DNA from: JBAZOJ01 sp041648755
Lineage (GTDB): Bacteria; Planctomycetota; B143-G9
DNA length: 21,653 nt
Reading direction: 5' to 3'
Assembly: GCA_041648755.1 (NCBI GenBank)
Contig: JBAZOJ010000034.1
Span: 1-21,653, forward strand
Made by a program: the position numbers and the translations under genes. This document shows, piece by piece, positions 1 to 8,124 of the stretch (positions are counted from its first letter, which is position 1; each line of letters opens with the position of its first letter). The notes below the pieces were generated by a model. It was not told the origin of the DNA. It did not search any database and saw only the letters and a list, made by a program, of their open reading frames with translations.

Positions 1-1
1 C

Positions 2-2713
2 TTGACATTCACTATCGCCGACGCTGACCTGCTTGAAGACTGCGCCAACTACGTTGTTCCGCTGCCTGACGCCAACAGCTATGTGCAGTGGCTCCCCGGC
101 GGAAGCTATCACATCCGGATAGTATGCTACAAGACGTGGAACAACTGCATGGCGGTCTTTGTTGACAACAAGAAGCTTACAGGGTACTTCAGCAAGAACT
201 GGGGCGTCAACGGCGTGGCCAACCCCACCGTCACGGCAGCGCAGTTGACTAACGGCAGGACCTGTTCCCTGATTGACTACGAGCTGGGCATTCCGCCGCA
301 GATGCTCAATGGCGGCGCAGGCGCAAATGGCAGCGGGCCCGGAACGGCGCAGATGGTCACGATACCGGGCGACCTTTTTGCAGGCAAATGCAAGCTGGCA
401 GCGGTTGTCCCCGTGTGCGATTTGGGCAATGGGTTCACGGTGACCGCGCAAAAGCTCGATCCGATGCCCACTGACAAGATTGTGGTTGTCGAGGGGACTT
501 CAGGCTTCCCTGACAAGGGCCTGCTTATCTGGTCGCACGGCGGAAACAACTTCATGTACTGCACTTATGACGGCAAAGAAGACAACGCATTCCTGAACCC
601 CGACTTCTCACCAACCCTCAGTTTTTCTATCAGGACCACCGGCGGCGTTCAGACCGTGAGGGTTGGTACTCCCTCGGCGATAACGGCAGGCGGAACGTTA
701 CAGCTTCTCAATATCCCCATCAGTGGAAACGTCGGCGACTACCCCGATGCCGGGTTCTTCGCCCTACCGACGGGCGCGGCGCAGGCCGAAGTATTCGCCT
801 ATATGGGCAAGATGAGCTTTGACGGCAAGCAGTGCTTCATCCTGAATCCGTTCTACACCAGCACTTTCACCAGCGGCGGCGGCGGCAGCAGCGGCGACTT
901 CACGGTCTACGGCAGGGCGCTGAACGGCTCGACGAATTCCACCGCGCACGGGTCGGGCCAGACGCTCATCCAGATGTTCGACACTGACTGGAACCTCTCG
1001 CTCAATCAGCAGGGCACGATCATAGACAACAACCAGCAGAAGGAACTGCACACCGTCATCGCCAGGTACGGCGGGATGACCGCCTTCGAGACCACCGTAA
1101 GCAAGCCCTACTACGTGCTGGGGTCCAACGGCCAGCGCCTTTACAGCCGCGTGCTGGTTTTCCCCAGCGGCGAACTGCCCACGGTGCGGCCCGACAAGTT
1201 CTACGTCGGCACCGATTCACTGGGCTCGCGCCAGTTCAAGGGCTCGATTGACGAGATAAAGATCATCGCCAAGAGCACCGATGGCACTGCGAACAAGAAC
1301 CCCGAGTACCAGCCGTACGAGATCTACTACGGGCGGTATTCTTCAGCCGCGGGCGGCGACAGGCACCTCGTGATCTCAGATTTCTGGACCCCCATCGTGG
1401 CGCGGGGCCAGGCAATGGCCGGTTACACGCCGCCTTCGCCGATGTGGGGCAAGTGCTTTGTCCTGTGCGAGAACAAGCTTACGCAGTGGTCGGGCCAGGC
1501 CGTCAACCAGTGGGATGAGGTCGTCTTTATGACCCCCACCGACACCAACCCCGACCCGCCGCCGGTTACGCAGGTCAAGCTTATAAAGGGCGAGAATGAC
1601 TTCACCAATTCGGTGCCCGCCGCGTCAACACAGGGCTTCCCGGAAAAAGGATACATCCTCGTCAACGGCAACTACTTGTCAAAGTCGAACGACCGCTATT
1701 CCGGCGCAGTGAGCACGCGGATGTCATACTTCCACGCGGTGTATTACTACTCGTCACTCAGCGCGAACGCCTTCAACGGCTGCCAGTTGTTCTGGATGAT
1801 TGACCATACCTACGCCCCTCTGGGCGCCAACAAGCTGGACGTGATCAATGAGAACCAGAGCTTCATCTATGCTGCGCTGGTATCGACCGAGGTGACTTTT
1901 GACAAGCGTGGAGCGCTCTGGACAACAAAAGCAACAACTCCGCAGGATATCAACCCTAACGGAGCCGCCCGTGGTGATTTCCAGGAAGGCGCGCGGATGA
2001 TGTGCCTGCGGCACCCGATGGGCTCGAAGTTGAAAGACTCCATCTCGCCCGATGGCGATGTGGTTACGTTCGACTCGATGCCCGACTGGATGCGCGACAC
2101 CGCGATCGGATTCGCATTCGAAGTCGGGACGAGCGCGCGCCGTGACCTCGAGGTGCTTGGCGCGGACAACGACCCCGACCTTACGGACATGAAGCAGTGG
2201 CGGCTGATGGCGCACGGAAGCTTCGGGACAACAAAGAACACCCACGTGGACGGCGACGTGATTACAATGCTGCCCACGCGCTATCTCGACCGCAGCATGC
2301 CGCTGTCCAACTCGCCGTTCCTCCATTATCTCGCGGTACAGCAGATGAAGGGGGGAATGCGAATCAAGGCCGTGGAGTGGGACGAACAGCCTCAGCGCTA
2401 CGACAAGCTTGGAGTGCGCATCCTGATGCGTGTGGACAAGAGCGCCGCATGGGAAACGGACCCGGGCACGGACGTGGATACGTTGCGCGAATTCAAATCG
2501 CCACCCGCTGGCAAGATCCGGATAAACGCCTCGGATGGCAGTTCCAACTATGACTACTTCCCCGCGAACTCCGTCGAGTTCAGGATTTTCTTCGAATGGA
2601 AATCCGGTGCATACTCCGGCGACGATTGGAAGGAGTGCGCACAACTGAAGTTCTTCAGGATGTACTATGAACAACCTACCCAGGTACTCTGGTCCACCAA
2701 GAGCATCTACTGA
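2..2713 (+). CDS. Large LamG-containing exported or surface protein of unknown function (5' end outside window)
   Basis: The frame is open from the first bases to TGA at 2711-2713, giving at least 903 residues. The TTG at position 2 is probably not the true start, so the N-terminus lies outside the window. Around residues 380-425 the text FKGSIDEIKI is the usual end of a LamG/concanavalin-like domain; a second, weaker LamG-like stretch may sit near residues 20-65 (HIRIVCYKTWNNCMAVFVDN). Three copies of a GFPxxG-type module are visible, near residues 168 and 545 and, as GRALNG...TAHGSG, near 304-320. The prepilin gene downstream carries the same module. The 3' end overlaps that gene by 47 bases, so the two are probably co-transcribed. 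Rich in aromatic residues, Gly and Asn, as secreted adhesin-like proteins often are. Function unknown; a pilus- or pseudopilus-associated surface protein is an inference from context. Confidence 0.75.
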   Translation: MTFTIADADLLEDCANYVVPLPDANSYVQWLPGGSYHIRIVCYKTWNNCMAVFVDNKKLTGYFSKNWGVNGVANPTVTAAQLTNGRTCSLIDYELGIPPQMLNGGAGANGSGPGTAQMVTIPGDLFAGKCKLAAVVPVCDLGNGFTVTAQKLDPMPTDKIVVVEGTSGFPDKGLLIWSHGGNNFMYCTYDGKEDNAFLNPDFSPTLSFSIRTTGGVQTVRVGTPSAITAGGTLQLLNIPISGNVGDYPDAGFFALPTGAAQAEVFAYMGKMSFDGKQCFILNPFYTSTFTSGGGGSSGDFTVYGRALNGSTNSTAHGSGQTLIQMFDTDWNLSLNQQGTIIDNNQQKELHTVIARYGGMTAFETTVSKPYYVLGSNGQRLYSRVLVFPSGELPTVRPDKFYVGTDSLGSRQFKGSIDEIKIIAKSTDGTANKNPEYQPYEIYYGRYSSAAGGDRHLVISDFWTPIVARGQAMAGYTPPSPMWGKCFVLCENKLTQWSGQAVNQWDEVVFMTPTDTNPDPPPVTQVKLIKGENDFTNSVPAASTQGFPEKGYILVNGNYLSKSNDRYSGAVSTRMSYFHAVYYYSSLSANAFNGCQLFWMIDHTYAPLGANKLDVINENQSFIYAALVSTEVTFDKRGALWTTKATTPQDINPNGAARGDFQEGARMMCLRHPMGSKLKDSISPDGDVVTFDSMPDWMRDTAIGFAFEVGTSARRDLEVLGADNDPDLTDMKQWRLMAHGSFGTTKNTHVDGDVITMLPTRYLDRSMPLSNSPFLHYLAVQQMKGGMRIKAVEWDEQPQRYDKLGVRILMRVDKSAAWETDPGTDVDTLREFKSPPAGKIRINASDGSSNYDYFPANSVEFRIFFEWKSGAYSGDDWKECAQLKFFRMYYEQPTQVLWSTKSIY

Positions 2714-3677
2714 CGGTTTCACCGTCATGGAAATGCTCGTCGCAATGACCGTGTTCCTGATCCTGGGAGCGGCTCTTGCGAGCTTTATGAACTACGCGAT
2801 TTCGGCCTACAGCATAAATCGTGCGCGTACCGCTTCGTACTCTTCCGGAATGGCCATTCTGGGGCAGTTCGAGTCTGACGTGTCTCAGGCCTTCCTGGCG
2901 CCGGGCGACCGCAATGAGAACGTGGATGTCCGCTTCCTGGGCAATAAGGACGCGACGGGCAACACGAGCCTCATATTCGTAGCATCCAGCCGCAACCCGC
3001 TCGAATCGAGAACCGACCTTGGCCTGCGCGAGATCGCATGGAACGTAGACGCCACCGCCGGAGCATTCCCGTTGAACATCTGCCGCACCCAGCGCGACGG
3101 GGTGGGCGGGCCCGAGTCGCTTTTCACCAAGCGTCCGCAGCCGGGGACGTTCTTCGCGTCGAACGTGGGATTCTTCGAGGTCCGCTTCTTCCCCGACATG
3201 GGTTCTCTTGTGGATGAGAACGTCACATTCACCCCTGACGAGGTGAACTACGGGCTGCCAAGTTGGGATTCGACGCGCGGCGACCTGTCGAGCTTCAAGC
3301 TGTACACGATGAACTCGCTGCTGGCGCCGTGGGACGACATAATGATGGAGCGCATCGCGGTGACGCTGACAATCATCCCCAACGACGGAATGCGCACCGT
3401 GCTGACCTCCACGCTGGACGCCAACTCATCCGCCATCAACGTTGACATCACCGACGGCTTTCCTCCGAATGCCGACGACATGCAGTCGTACCTGCTGATC
3501 GACAGCGAGTGGATCAAGTTCACCACGTCCGACCTGCAATCCTTTACCGCAGCCCCCGGCGGAAGAGGTGCGCGGAATACCACCGCGACCTCGCACAACG
3601 CAGGGGCTATTGTCAGGGCGGGCTTCACCTTCTACCGCACTGTTTACATCGCCTGCCGCGGCAAAGCCGCAAGATAG
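2667..3677 (+). CDS. GspJ-like type II secretion/type IV pilus prepilin
   Basis: This 336-residue protein has a class III (prepilin) signal. A 17-residue leader ends in Gly17, followed by FTVMEMLVAMTVFLILG, with the Glu at mature position +5 that prepilin peptidase substrates and pilin assembly need, then about 20 hydrophobic residues. The long helix after it and the region near residues 95-130 (LIFVASS, then LREIAWNV) resemble minor pseudopilin GspJ/PulJ, but at 336 residues it is longer than usual for that family. The extra C-terminal part (about residues 255-320) has a GFPPNADD...LLIDSEWIKF...GRGARNTTATSHNAG module also seen in the preceding gene. ATG 2667 is preceded by AGGA at 2657-2660. 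No later start would keep the leader, so the 47-base overlap with the upstream gene is probably real. It should sit in the inner membrane and enter a pseudopilus tip. Confidence 0.85.
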   Translation: MNNLPRYSGPPRASTDGFTVMEMLVAMTVFLILGAALASFMNYAISAYSINRARTASYSSGMAILGQFESDVSQAFLAPGDRNENVDVRFLGNKDATGNTSLIFVASSRNPLESRTDLGLREIAWNVDATAGAFPLNICRTQRDGVGGPESLFTKRPQPGTFFASNVGFFEVRFFPDMGSLVDENVTFTPDEVNYGLPSWDSTRGDLSSFKLYTMNSLLAPWDDIMMERIAVTLTIIPNDGMRTVLTSTLDANSSAINVDITDGFPPNADDMQSYLLIDSEWIKFTTSDLQSFTAAPGGRGARNTTATSHNAGAIVRAGFTFYRTVYIACRGKAAR

Positions 3678-3685
3678 GCCCTGCC

Positions 3686-4669
3686 ATGCGCGCAATGGTT
3701 CTTGGCGCAGCACGCGAACCGATGAGGCTCGCGGATGTACCCGTGCCGGTCTTAATCCCCGGACACATACTCCTGAAGGTTGCAGCCTGCGGCATCTGCC
3801 GCACGGATCTGCATATCATTGACGGCGAGCTCGACAGCCCCGTGCTTCCCCTGATCCCCGGTCACCAGATTGTCGGCCGCGTCGTCGGCGTGGGCGAGGG
3901 TGTGAATCCCGCTCTCGTCGGAAGCCGGATGGGAGTGCCCTGGCTGGGTGGAAGTTGCGGCGCCTGCATTTACTGTCGCGAAGGGCGCGAAAACCTGTGC
4001 GACAATGCGCAGTACACCGGCTACACCCTTAACGGCGGCTTCGCCGAGTACGCGCGCGCCGACCTGCGATTCTGCTTTCCGATCCCCGACGATTTCCCGG
4101 ACCTGCAGGCTGCTCCCCTGCTCTGCGCCGGTCTGATTGGCTATCGCGCTTACACGATGACCGGGGCCGCGCACCGCATTGGCTTCTTCGGCTTTGGCGC
4201 GGCCGCGCACATCCTTGCCCAGGTGGCTCGCCACGATCACCGCGAGGTTTATTCCTTTGCACGCAGGGGCGACGATGCTTCGCGCGAGTTCGCGATGAAG
4301 ATGGGGGCAGTATGGGCGGGATACTCGGACGAGCCCCCACCCATTCCACTTGATGCGGCGATAATATTCGCCCCCGCTGGCGAGCTTGTCCCCGCCGCGC
4401 TGAAGGCCGTCAGAAAAGGCGGAGTTGTTGTCTGCGCGGGCATCCATATGTCGGATATCCCGTCGTTTTCGTATTCGCTGCTATGGGGTGAAAGGGTCGT
4501 GAGAAGCGTGGCCAACCTGACGCGCCGCGACGGCGAGGAGTTCCTGCGCATCGCGCCCCATGTGCCAATCAGAACAGAAGTTACATCCTATCCGCTCGAG
4601 CGCGCCAACGAGGCGCTGGCCGACCTGCGCGCGGGCAATTTCAAGGGCGCGGCCGTCATCGTTCCGTAG
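3686..4669 (+). CDS. Zinc-dependent alcohol dehydrogenase (MDR family, AdhA-like)
   Basis: The 327-residue protein is a medium-chain zinc alcohol dehydrogenase that should oxidise an alcohol, or reduce an aldehyde, with NAD(P). Expected catalytic zinc ligands are Cys38 (GICRTD), His60 (PGHQ) and Cys147 (PLLCAGL). The structural zinc site is Cys91, Cys94, Cys97 and Cys105 (CxxCxxCx7C). The nucleotide-binding loop reads GFFGFGAAAH, near residue 170. GHQ in place of the commoner GHE occurs in this subfamily. The start ATG 3686 is 8 bases after the prepilin stop; the frame is open back to 3509, but that extension would overlap the prepilin and lies outside the ADH fold. Shine-Dalgarno is weak (AGATAGG). 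It ends 12 bases before the converging minus-strand gene. Substrate unknown. A metabolic enzyme next to a pilin gene suggests a chance operon partner. Confidence 0.92.
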   Translation: MRAMVLGAAREPMRLADVPVPVLIPGHILLKVAACGICRTDLHIIDGELDSPVLPLIPGHQIVGRVVGVGEGVNPALVGSRMGVPWLGGSCGACIYCREGRENLCDNAQYTGYTLNGGFAEYARADLRFCFPIPDDFPDLQAAPLLCAGLIGYRAYTMTGAAHRIGFFGFGAAAHILAQVARHDHREVYSFARRGDDASREFAMKMGAVWAGYSDEPPPIPLDAAIIFAPAGELVPAALKAVRKGGVVVCAGIHMSDIPSFSYSLLWGERVVRSVANLTRRDGEEFLRIAPHVPIRTEVTSYPLERANEALADLRAGNFKGAAVIVP

Positions 4670-4681
4670 GAGGCCTTCCCG

Positions 4682-5689
4682 CTATTCCTTCTTCTCTTCG
4701 GGCGGCGGGGCTTCTTTCTTCTCGGGCTCGAGCAATTCGATCGACGCGCACATATCCAGAAAATCACGCATCCCCTTGGTCTCGCATTCCTGCGGGGCCT
4801 TGAAGACGGCTTTCACCAACATCCCACGATTCAACATGCAGACCCAGCGCTCCATCCATCGAATGTCGCCGCCTCTATATGTCATCTCTACATCGAGGGC
4901 ATCGTTGGCGCCCATTTTGACGGGCTCGCAGACCTCAAGTTTCCAGCCCTCCGCTTTCTTCTTCGCCTCTAACTCGGCCTCCACGGCCTTCTTCAGATCG
5001 GCCTCGGCACACGGCAACGTATACAGGTCGACCGAATTCGGTAACCCTTTGCTGTGAAAGACGACGTACTCGACAAGCGCGTCCCGCGCGTCTTTTTCAG
5101 GCTTCCAGAACCACGGTGTCGTTATCCCCAATCCCTTCTCCTTGAAAACCAGATGGTTGGCGGGTGGGATCTTGTCTTTCAGGGCATCCCAGACGGTCAC
5201 GTTGCGCGCGACTTCGTAGTACTTGTCCTGATCTTTTAGCGGCCAGGGCGCCAATAGGTAAACGTACAGGTATCTGTGCGCTCCCTGGGCAAGCGGAAAC
5301 ACGTATAGAAAGCCGGCCTTCTCCTTCTCTCTGTCGCCGTACTTGGGCACGTGATAGCACACCTCGGTCACCACCGAATTCGGCCCCACTCGTTCGACCG
5401 CGTGCTCTTTCTCACATCCAACCAAAAGCATCTGAGCGTCGAATTTGTCGAGGAGGCTCGCGAAGTCACCGGGCCAATCGCAAATGAAGAACGTGAAGAT
5501 GCAGTCCTTCCATTCTCCTTTGGGCATCCGGGATAGCTCGTCGATCCGCATCAACGCCCCTTCCGGCACGGTGAACTTGAATCCCAGTTCCGGATATGCC
5601 ATTTCCTCTGGCTTCGCCTCCTCCCCCACAGCAAATGCTGTCATAATCAGAAGTCCGGCACACACAAGCCCAAAGCGCGTCAACTTCAT
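4682..5689 (-). CDS. Exported protein of unknown function, possibly two PsbP/DcrB-like domains
   Basis: Read from ATG 5689 this is a 335-residue protein with a type I signal peptide (MKLTRFGLVCAGLLIMTAFA, cleavage near AFAVG). The frame extends to 5731, but that would run into the end of the VWA gene, and ATG 5689 has a strong GGGGAGA site just before it. The mature part seems to have two similar halves. Each opens with a GFKFTVPEG- or GLGITTP-like strand and ends in a hydrophobic strand plus helix (YLYVYLLAPWP...; MLVKAVFKAP...FLDMCASIELL), as in PsbP/DcrB/DUF1795 proteins; this assignment is tentative. The tail is charged and proline-rich (PEKKEAPPPEEKKE). It starts 8 bases after the VWA gene stop, with its ribosome site overlapping that stop codon, so the two are translated from one message. 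A periplasmic partner of the VWA protein is an inference. Confidence 0.75.
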   Translation of the reverse strand: MKLTRFGLVCAGLLIMTAFAVGEEAKPEEMAYPELGFKFTVPEGALMRIDELSRMPKGEWKDCIFTFFICDWPGDFASLLDKFDAQMLLVGCEKEHAVERVGPNSVVTEVCYHVPKYGDREKEKAGFLYVFPLAQGAHRYLYVYLLAPWPLKDQDKYYEVARNVTVWDALKDKIPPANHLVFKEKGLGITTPWFWKPEKDARDALVEYVVFHSKGLPNSVDLYTLPCAEADLKKAVEAELEAKKKAEGWKLEVCEPVKMGANDALDVEMTYRGGDIRWMERWVCMLNRGMLVKAVFKAPQECETKGMRDFLDMCASIELLEPEKKEAPPPEEKKE

Positions 5690-5697
5690 CTTCTCCC

Positions 5698-8040
5698 CTA
5701 CATCAATCTTATCATACGCCGCCAGACCCATTCACAAGCAAGCAGCAGGATAAGGGCAAGGTAGATCAGGGGCGCGGCAAGCAGGCTCTCGGAGATGGTG
5801 CGCTCGTCGGTGGCGTTGCGCCGGGGGATGGCGTCAAAAAGGCCCGCCAGGTCGGCCGTCGAGAAATACTGTCCTCCCGATTCGGCTGCTATCAGTTTCA
5901 GCAGGTCCACGTTCTGCGTGAGGCTCGCCTGCTCGGGCGACACGAACTTGACCTCAAATGTCCTCTCCGCCGATGCGCCGTCGTACAGCACCCGCAGAGT
6001 GTACTTGCCGGGCACCATTGGCTGGTACTCGCCACTGAATGCAGTGCCGCGGCCCTGCTCGCGCGTGAGGGCAACCGATGCGTTCCCGCCATCCGGCCCG
6101 GAGATCACGCAATCGAGTTGCGGCGCGGGGATGGGCTTGAACTCCTTGTCCAGCGCGCGGGCGGTAACCCGGACAACCGAGCCCGGCCGGTATTCCGCCA
6201 GATCGGTGGCAATCGAAAGCCTGCTGCCGCCGCCGAGGATGCGCTCGGTTGCGCAGAACCGAATTAGCTGGCTCCAGTAGCGGTAGAAGTACCGGTCACC
6301 GACCTCGTAGCGCCAGCGCCAGAACGAATCGATGGCGCTGAAATACACGCGCCCTCCCCCGTAGTACGCCTGCACGGCCAGAGGGACGGGCTTGCCGTCA
6401 AACGTAGCTGAGGGGTGTTCCAAGAGTACCTCGGCGCCTGGCTTTACCTCGCCCACCGGGTAGTACCATTGGATGCCGGGGAGCGCGTTCCATATCTTGC
6501 GGTTCTCTTCTTCCTCGAGGGCAAACCTGAAGGCGGGGTGCTTCTCGCCCTCGATAGTCAATCTTGGCCGGAAGGCCGGACAGGTCTCCGGCGAGGTGCG
6601 CACGGAACTTGGCCTGACGGGGAGGATGCTGGCAAGGGGAGTCCCGGCAAGGGGGGCTGTGCCGTTCATCTCGCCAGCCACGTAGATCAGGCCGCCTCCG
6701 CCTTCGCCAACAAAGCGGTCGAGCGCCGACAGCGCGTCCGAACCGATGAATCCGGTCAGCGCGACATCCTGCAATATGACCACATCGTACCTGGAAATCT
6801 CGGCGGGCGTGGACGGGAAGCCCCGGATCTCGATTCCGCCCTCAAAAAACCAGGTGCCGTCTCCGCGCTGCAGGAGGAGCGAACAGGCAACGGAGGAGTC
6901 GCGCAAAAGAGCGTTGCGCAGGTGCCGGTATTCCCAGTTGGCGCTGCCGGACGCGTACAGGACCTTGATCTTCTCGTCAACCGCCCTGACCACCACGGTG
7001 CGGCTGTTGTTGTCGCCCGTTACTTCGTGCTCCTCGACGGGAATCGAGACGGTGAAGGTGTATTCGCCCTTCTCGGTGGGCTTGAAGCGGAACTCGATGG
7101 GCACCTTTCGGCCGTCCGCGGGCAGGTTGATCTCACGCTGCTCGACCGCCGCGCCGCCCTTATAGAAGCTGACCGTGGTCTTGAACCCGTCGTACCCGCG
7201 CGCCGAAGCGGTTGTTGAAAACACTATCTCGTCGCCCTTGAATACCGTCTCCTTGCAGTCAACCGCGTCGAGGACGATGTCCTTGGCCGGAAGCGTGCCT
7301 CCCACGCCCACTACGAACACCGGCAAACCAACTTTGCGGGCGGCCCGGGCTGCGGCTATGGGGTGCGTGCCGTAGTTGAATCCGCCGTCGGAAAACAGCA
7401 GGATCGCGACCGGATTGCCTGACCCGATGCGCGAAACGGTATCGCGGATTGCGCCGCCCAACGCCGTGCTGTCGCGGTCAAAGCCCTCCGCCTGTGTGCC
7501 CTGCTCGCGCACGATATTGGCAAATTCATACGGACGGACTGTGAAATCCTTCGCCAACCTGGTGCCAAGAGCCAGTTGGGGATTGGCCAGAATCCGCGCC
7601 ACCAGCGCCGAACGGCTCAGGCGGTCGGCCTGTGACCGTGCATCCACCCCGGGTTCCGTGGCAGGCGACGCTGTCAGACCTGCGGCCCACGCATCGGCGC
7701 GGGCCTGCTCCTCGCTCTTGTTGGAGTCAACGCGATCCATACTGGCGCTGACATCCACAAGTACTGCGATGGAACTCGCACGGTTGGAGGTCTCGGCAGA
7801 CGTCCACTTGGGGCCCAGCGCGCACATGAACACCAGAACAAGTGCAAGCGTCCGCAGCAGGGCCAGGCCCAACCGGGATGCCAGCGACGCTGCATTGTGG
7901 TGGCGACGGTAGGTGAACCATGACAGGAGGGCAAAGACGAGGACCGCCAGGAAGATGACTTCGGCCGGGGGATTGTACGTGAAGGTAAGATGCCCCTTGT
8001 CGAACGGCACCTGCTTCAGTCCAAGAAGAAAATCGCCCAT
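5698..8040 (-). CDS. VWA-domain membrane protein with amidotransferase-like region (BatA-type)
   Basis: The 780-residue protein has two N-terminal membrane helices (about 27-43 and 57-77), a von Willebrand A domain from about residue 90, and a last membrane helix near 755-775. The metal-ion-dependent adhesion site is intact: Asp96-x-Ser98-x-Ser100 (DVSAS), Thr192 (DRDSTALGG) and Asp218 (LLFSDGG). After the VWA domain come Ig-like beta regions (about 255-345 and 615-700), and between them a class I glutamine-amidotransferase-like Rossmann region (IKVLYASGSANWEYRHLRN; SRYDVVILQDV; GGGLIYVAGE). No catalytic Cys nucleophile elbow is apparent there, so it is probably a binding fold. This architecture is widespread in PVC and related bacteria, where its role is poorly defined. 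ATG 8040 follows GGAGAGG. It heads a two-gene unit diverging from cysS. Confidence 0.88.
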   Translation of the reverse strand: MGDFLLGLKQVPFDKGHLTFTYNPPAEVIFLAVLVFALLSWFTYRRHHNAASLASRLGLALLRTLALVLVFMCALGPKWTSAETSNRASSIAVLVDVSASMDRVDSNKSEEQARADAWAAGLTASPATEPGVDARSQADRLSRSALVARILANPQLALGTRLAKDFTVRPYEFANIVREQGTQAEGFDRDSTALGGAIRDTVSRIGSGNPVAILLFSDGGFNYGTHPIAAARAARKVGLPVFVVGVGGTLPAKDIVLDAVDCKETVFKGDEIVFSTTASARGYDGFKTTVSFYKGGAAVEQREINLPADGRKVPIEFRFKPTEKGEYTFTVSIPVEEHEVTGDNNSRTVVVRAVDEKIKVLYASGSANWEYRHLRNALLRDSSVACSLLLQRGDGTWFFEGGIEIRGFPSTPAEISRYDVVILQDVALTGFIGSDALSALDRFVGEGGGGLIYVAGEMNGTAPLAGTPLASILPVRPSSVRTSPETCPAFRPRLTIEGEKHPAFRFALEEEENRKIWNALPGIQWYYPVGEVKPGAEVLLEHPSATFDGKPVPLAVQAYYGGGRVYFSAIDSFWRWRYEVGDRYFYRYWSQLIRFCATERILGGGSRLSIATDLAEYRPGSVVRVTARALDKEFKPIPAPQLDCVISGPDGGNASVALTREQGRGTAFSGEYQPMVPGKYTLRVLYDGASAERTFEVKFVSPEQASLTQNVDLLKLIAAESGGQYFSTADLAGLFDAIPRRNATDERTISESLLAAPLIYLALILLLACEWVWRRMIRLM

Positions 8041-8124
8041 CGCCTCTCCGGCTTTTGACTACGGCAAAATGCGGTAAAATGCCTCTGCGATTATATTTGG
8101 GTTCCCCCAAAGTAAAGGTGCCCC
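8041..8124. promoter_or_regulatory. Divergent promoter region between the VWA gene and cysS
   Basis: These 84 bases separate two divergent genes and must hold both promoters. For the minus strand there is a perfect TATAAT (plus-strand ATTATA at 8090-8095), with TTTACT (plus AGTAAA 8111-8116) 15 bases upstream as a poor -35. For the plus strand, TTGACT at 8055-8060 is followed after only 14 bases by TAAAAT (8075-8080), which is short of the usual 16-18. TTGGG-TTCC-CCCAA at 8097-8110 is a small inverted repeat and may be an operator. The cysS ribosome site AAAGGTG is at 8114-8120. Promoter calls were made by eye only. Confidence 0.4.
8063..8082. repeat. Tandem 10-bp direct repeat in the divergent promoter region
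   Basis: GGCAAAATGC at 8063-8072 is followed directly by GGTAAAATGC at 8073-8082, differing at one base. The 10-base period, about one helical turn, would place two identical protein contacts on the same DNA face, so a regulator site is possible. It also overlaps the candidate plus-strand -10 element. Confidence 0.5.

Noticed and set aside
1754..2728. 324-residue minus-strand open frame opposite the LamG protein
   Set aside because: It mirrors the codon bias of the gene on the other strand, is rich in His, Arg and Val with no signal or motif, and fully overlaps a better-supported gene.
3509..3685. N-terminal extension of the alcohol dehydrogenase frame
   Set aside because: It lies inside the prepilin gene and adds low-quality sequence before a normal ADH N-terminus; ATG 3686 fits the family.
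3752..4447. 231-residue minus-strand frame in the dehydrogenase gene
   Set aside because: Antisense shadow of a gene with clear zinc ligands; no independent evidence.
8063..8082. CRISPR-like or longer tandem array
   Set aside because: Only two 10-base copies and no spacers.
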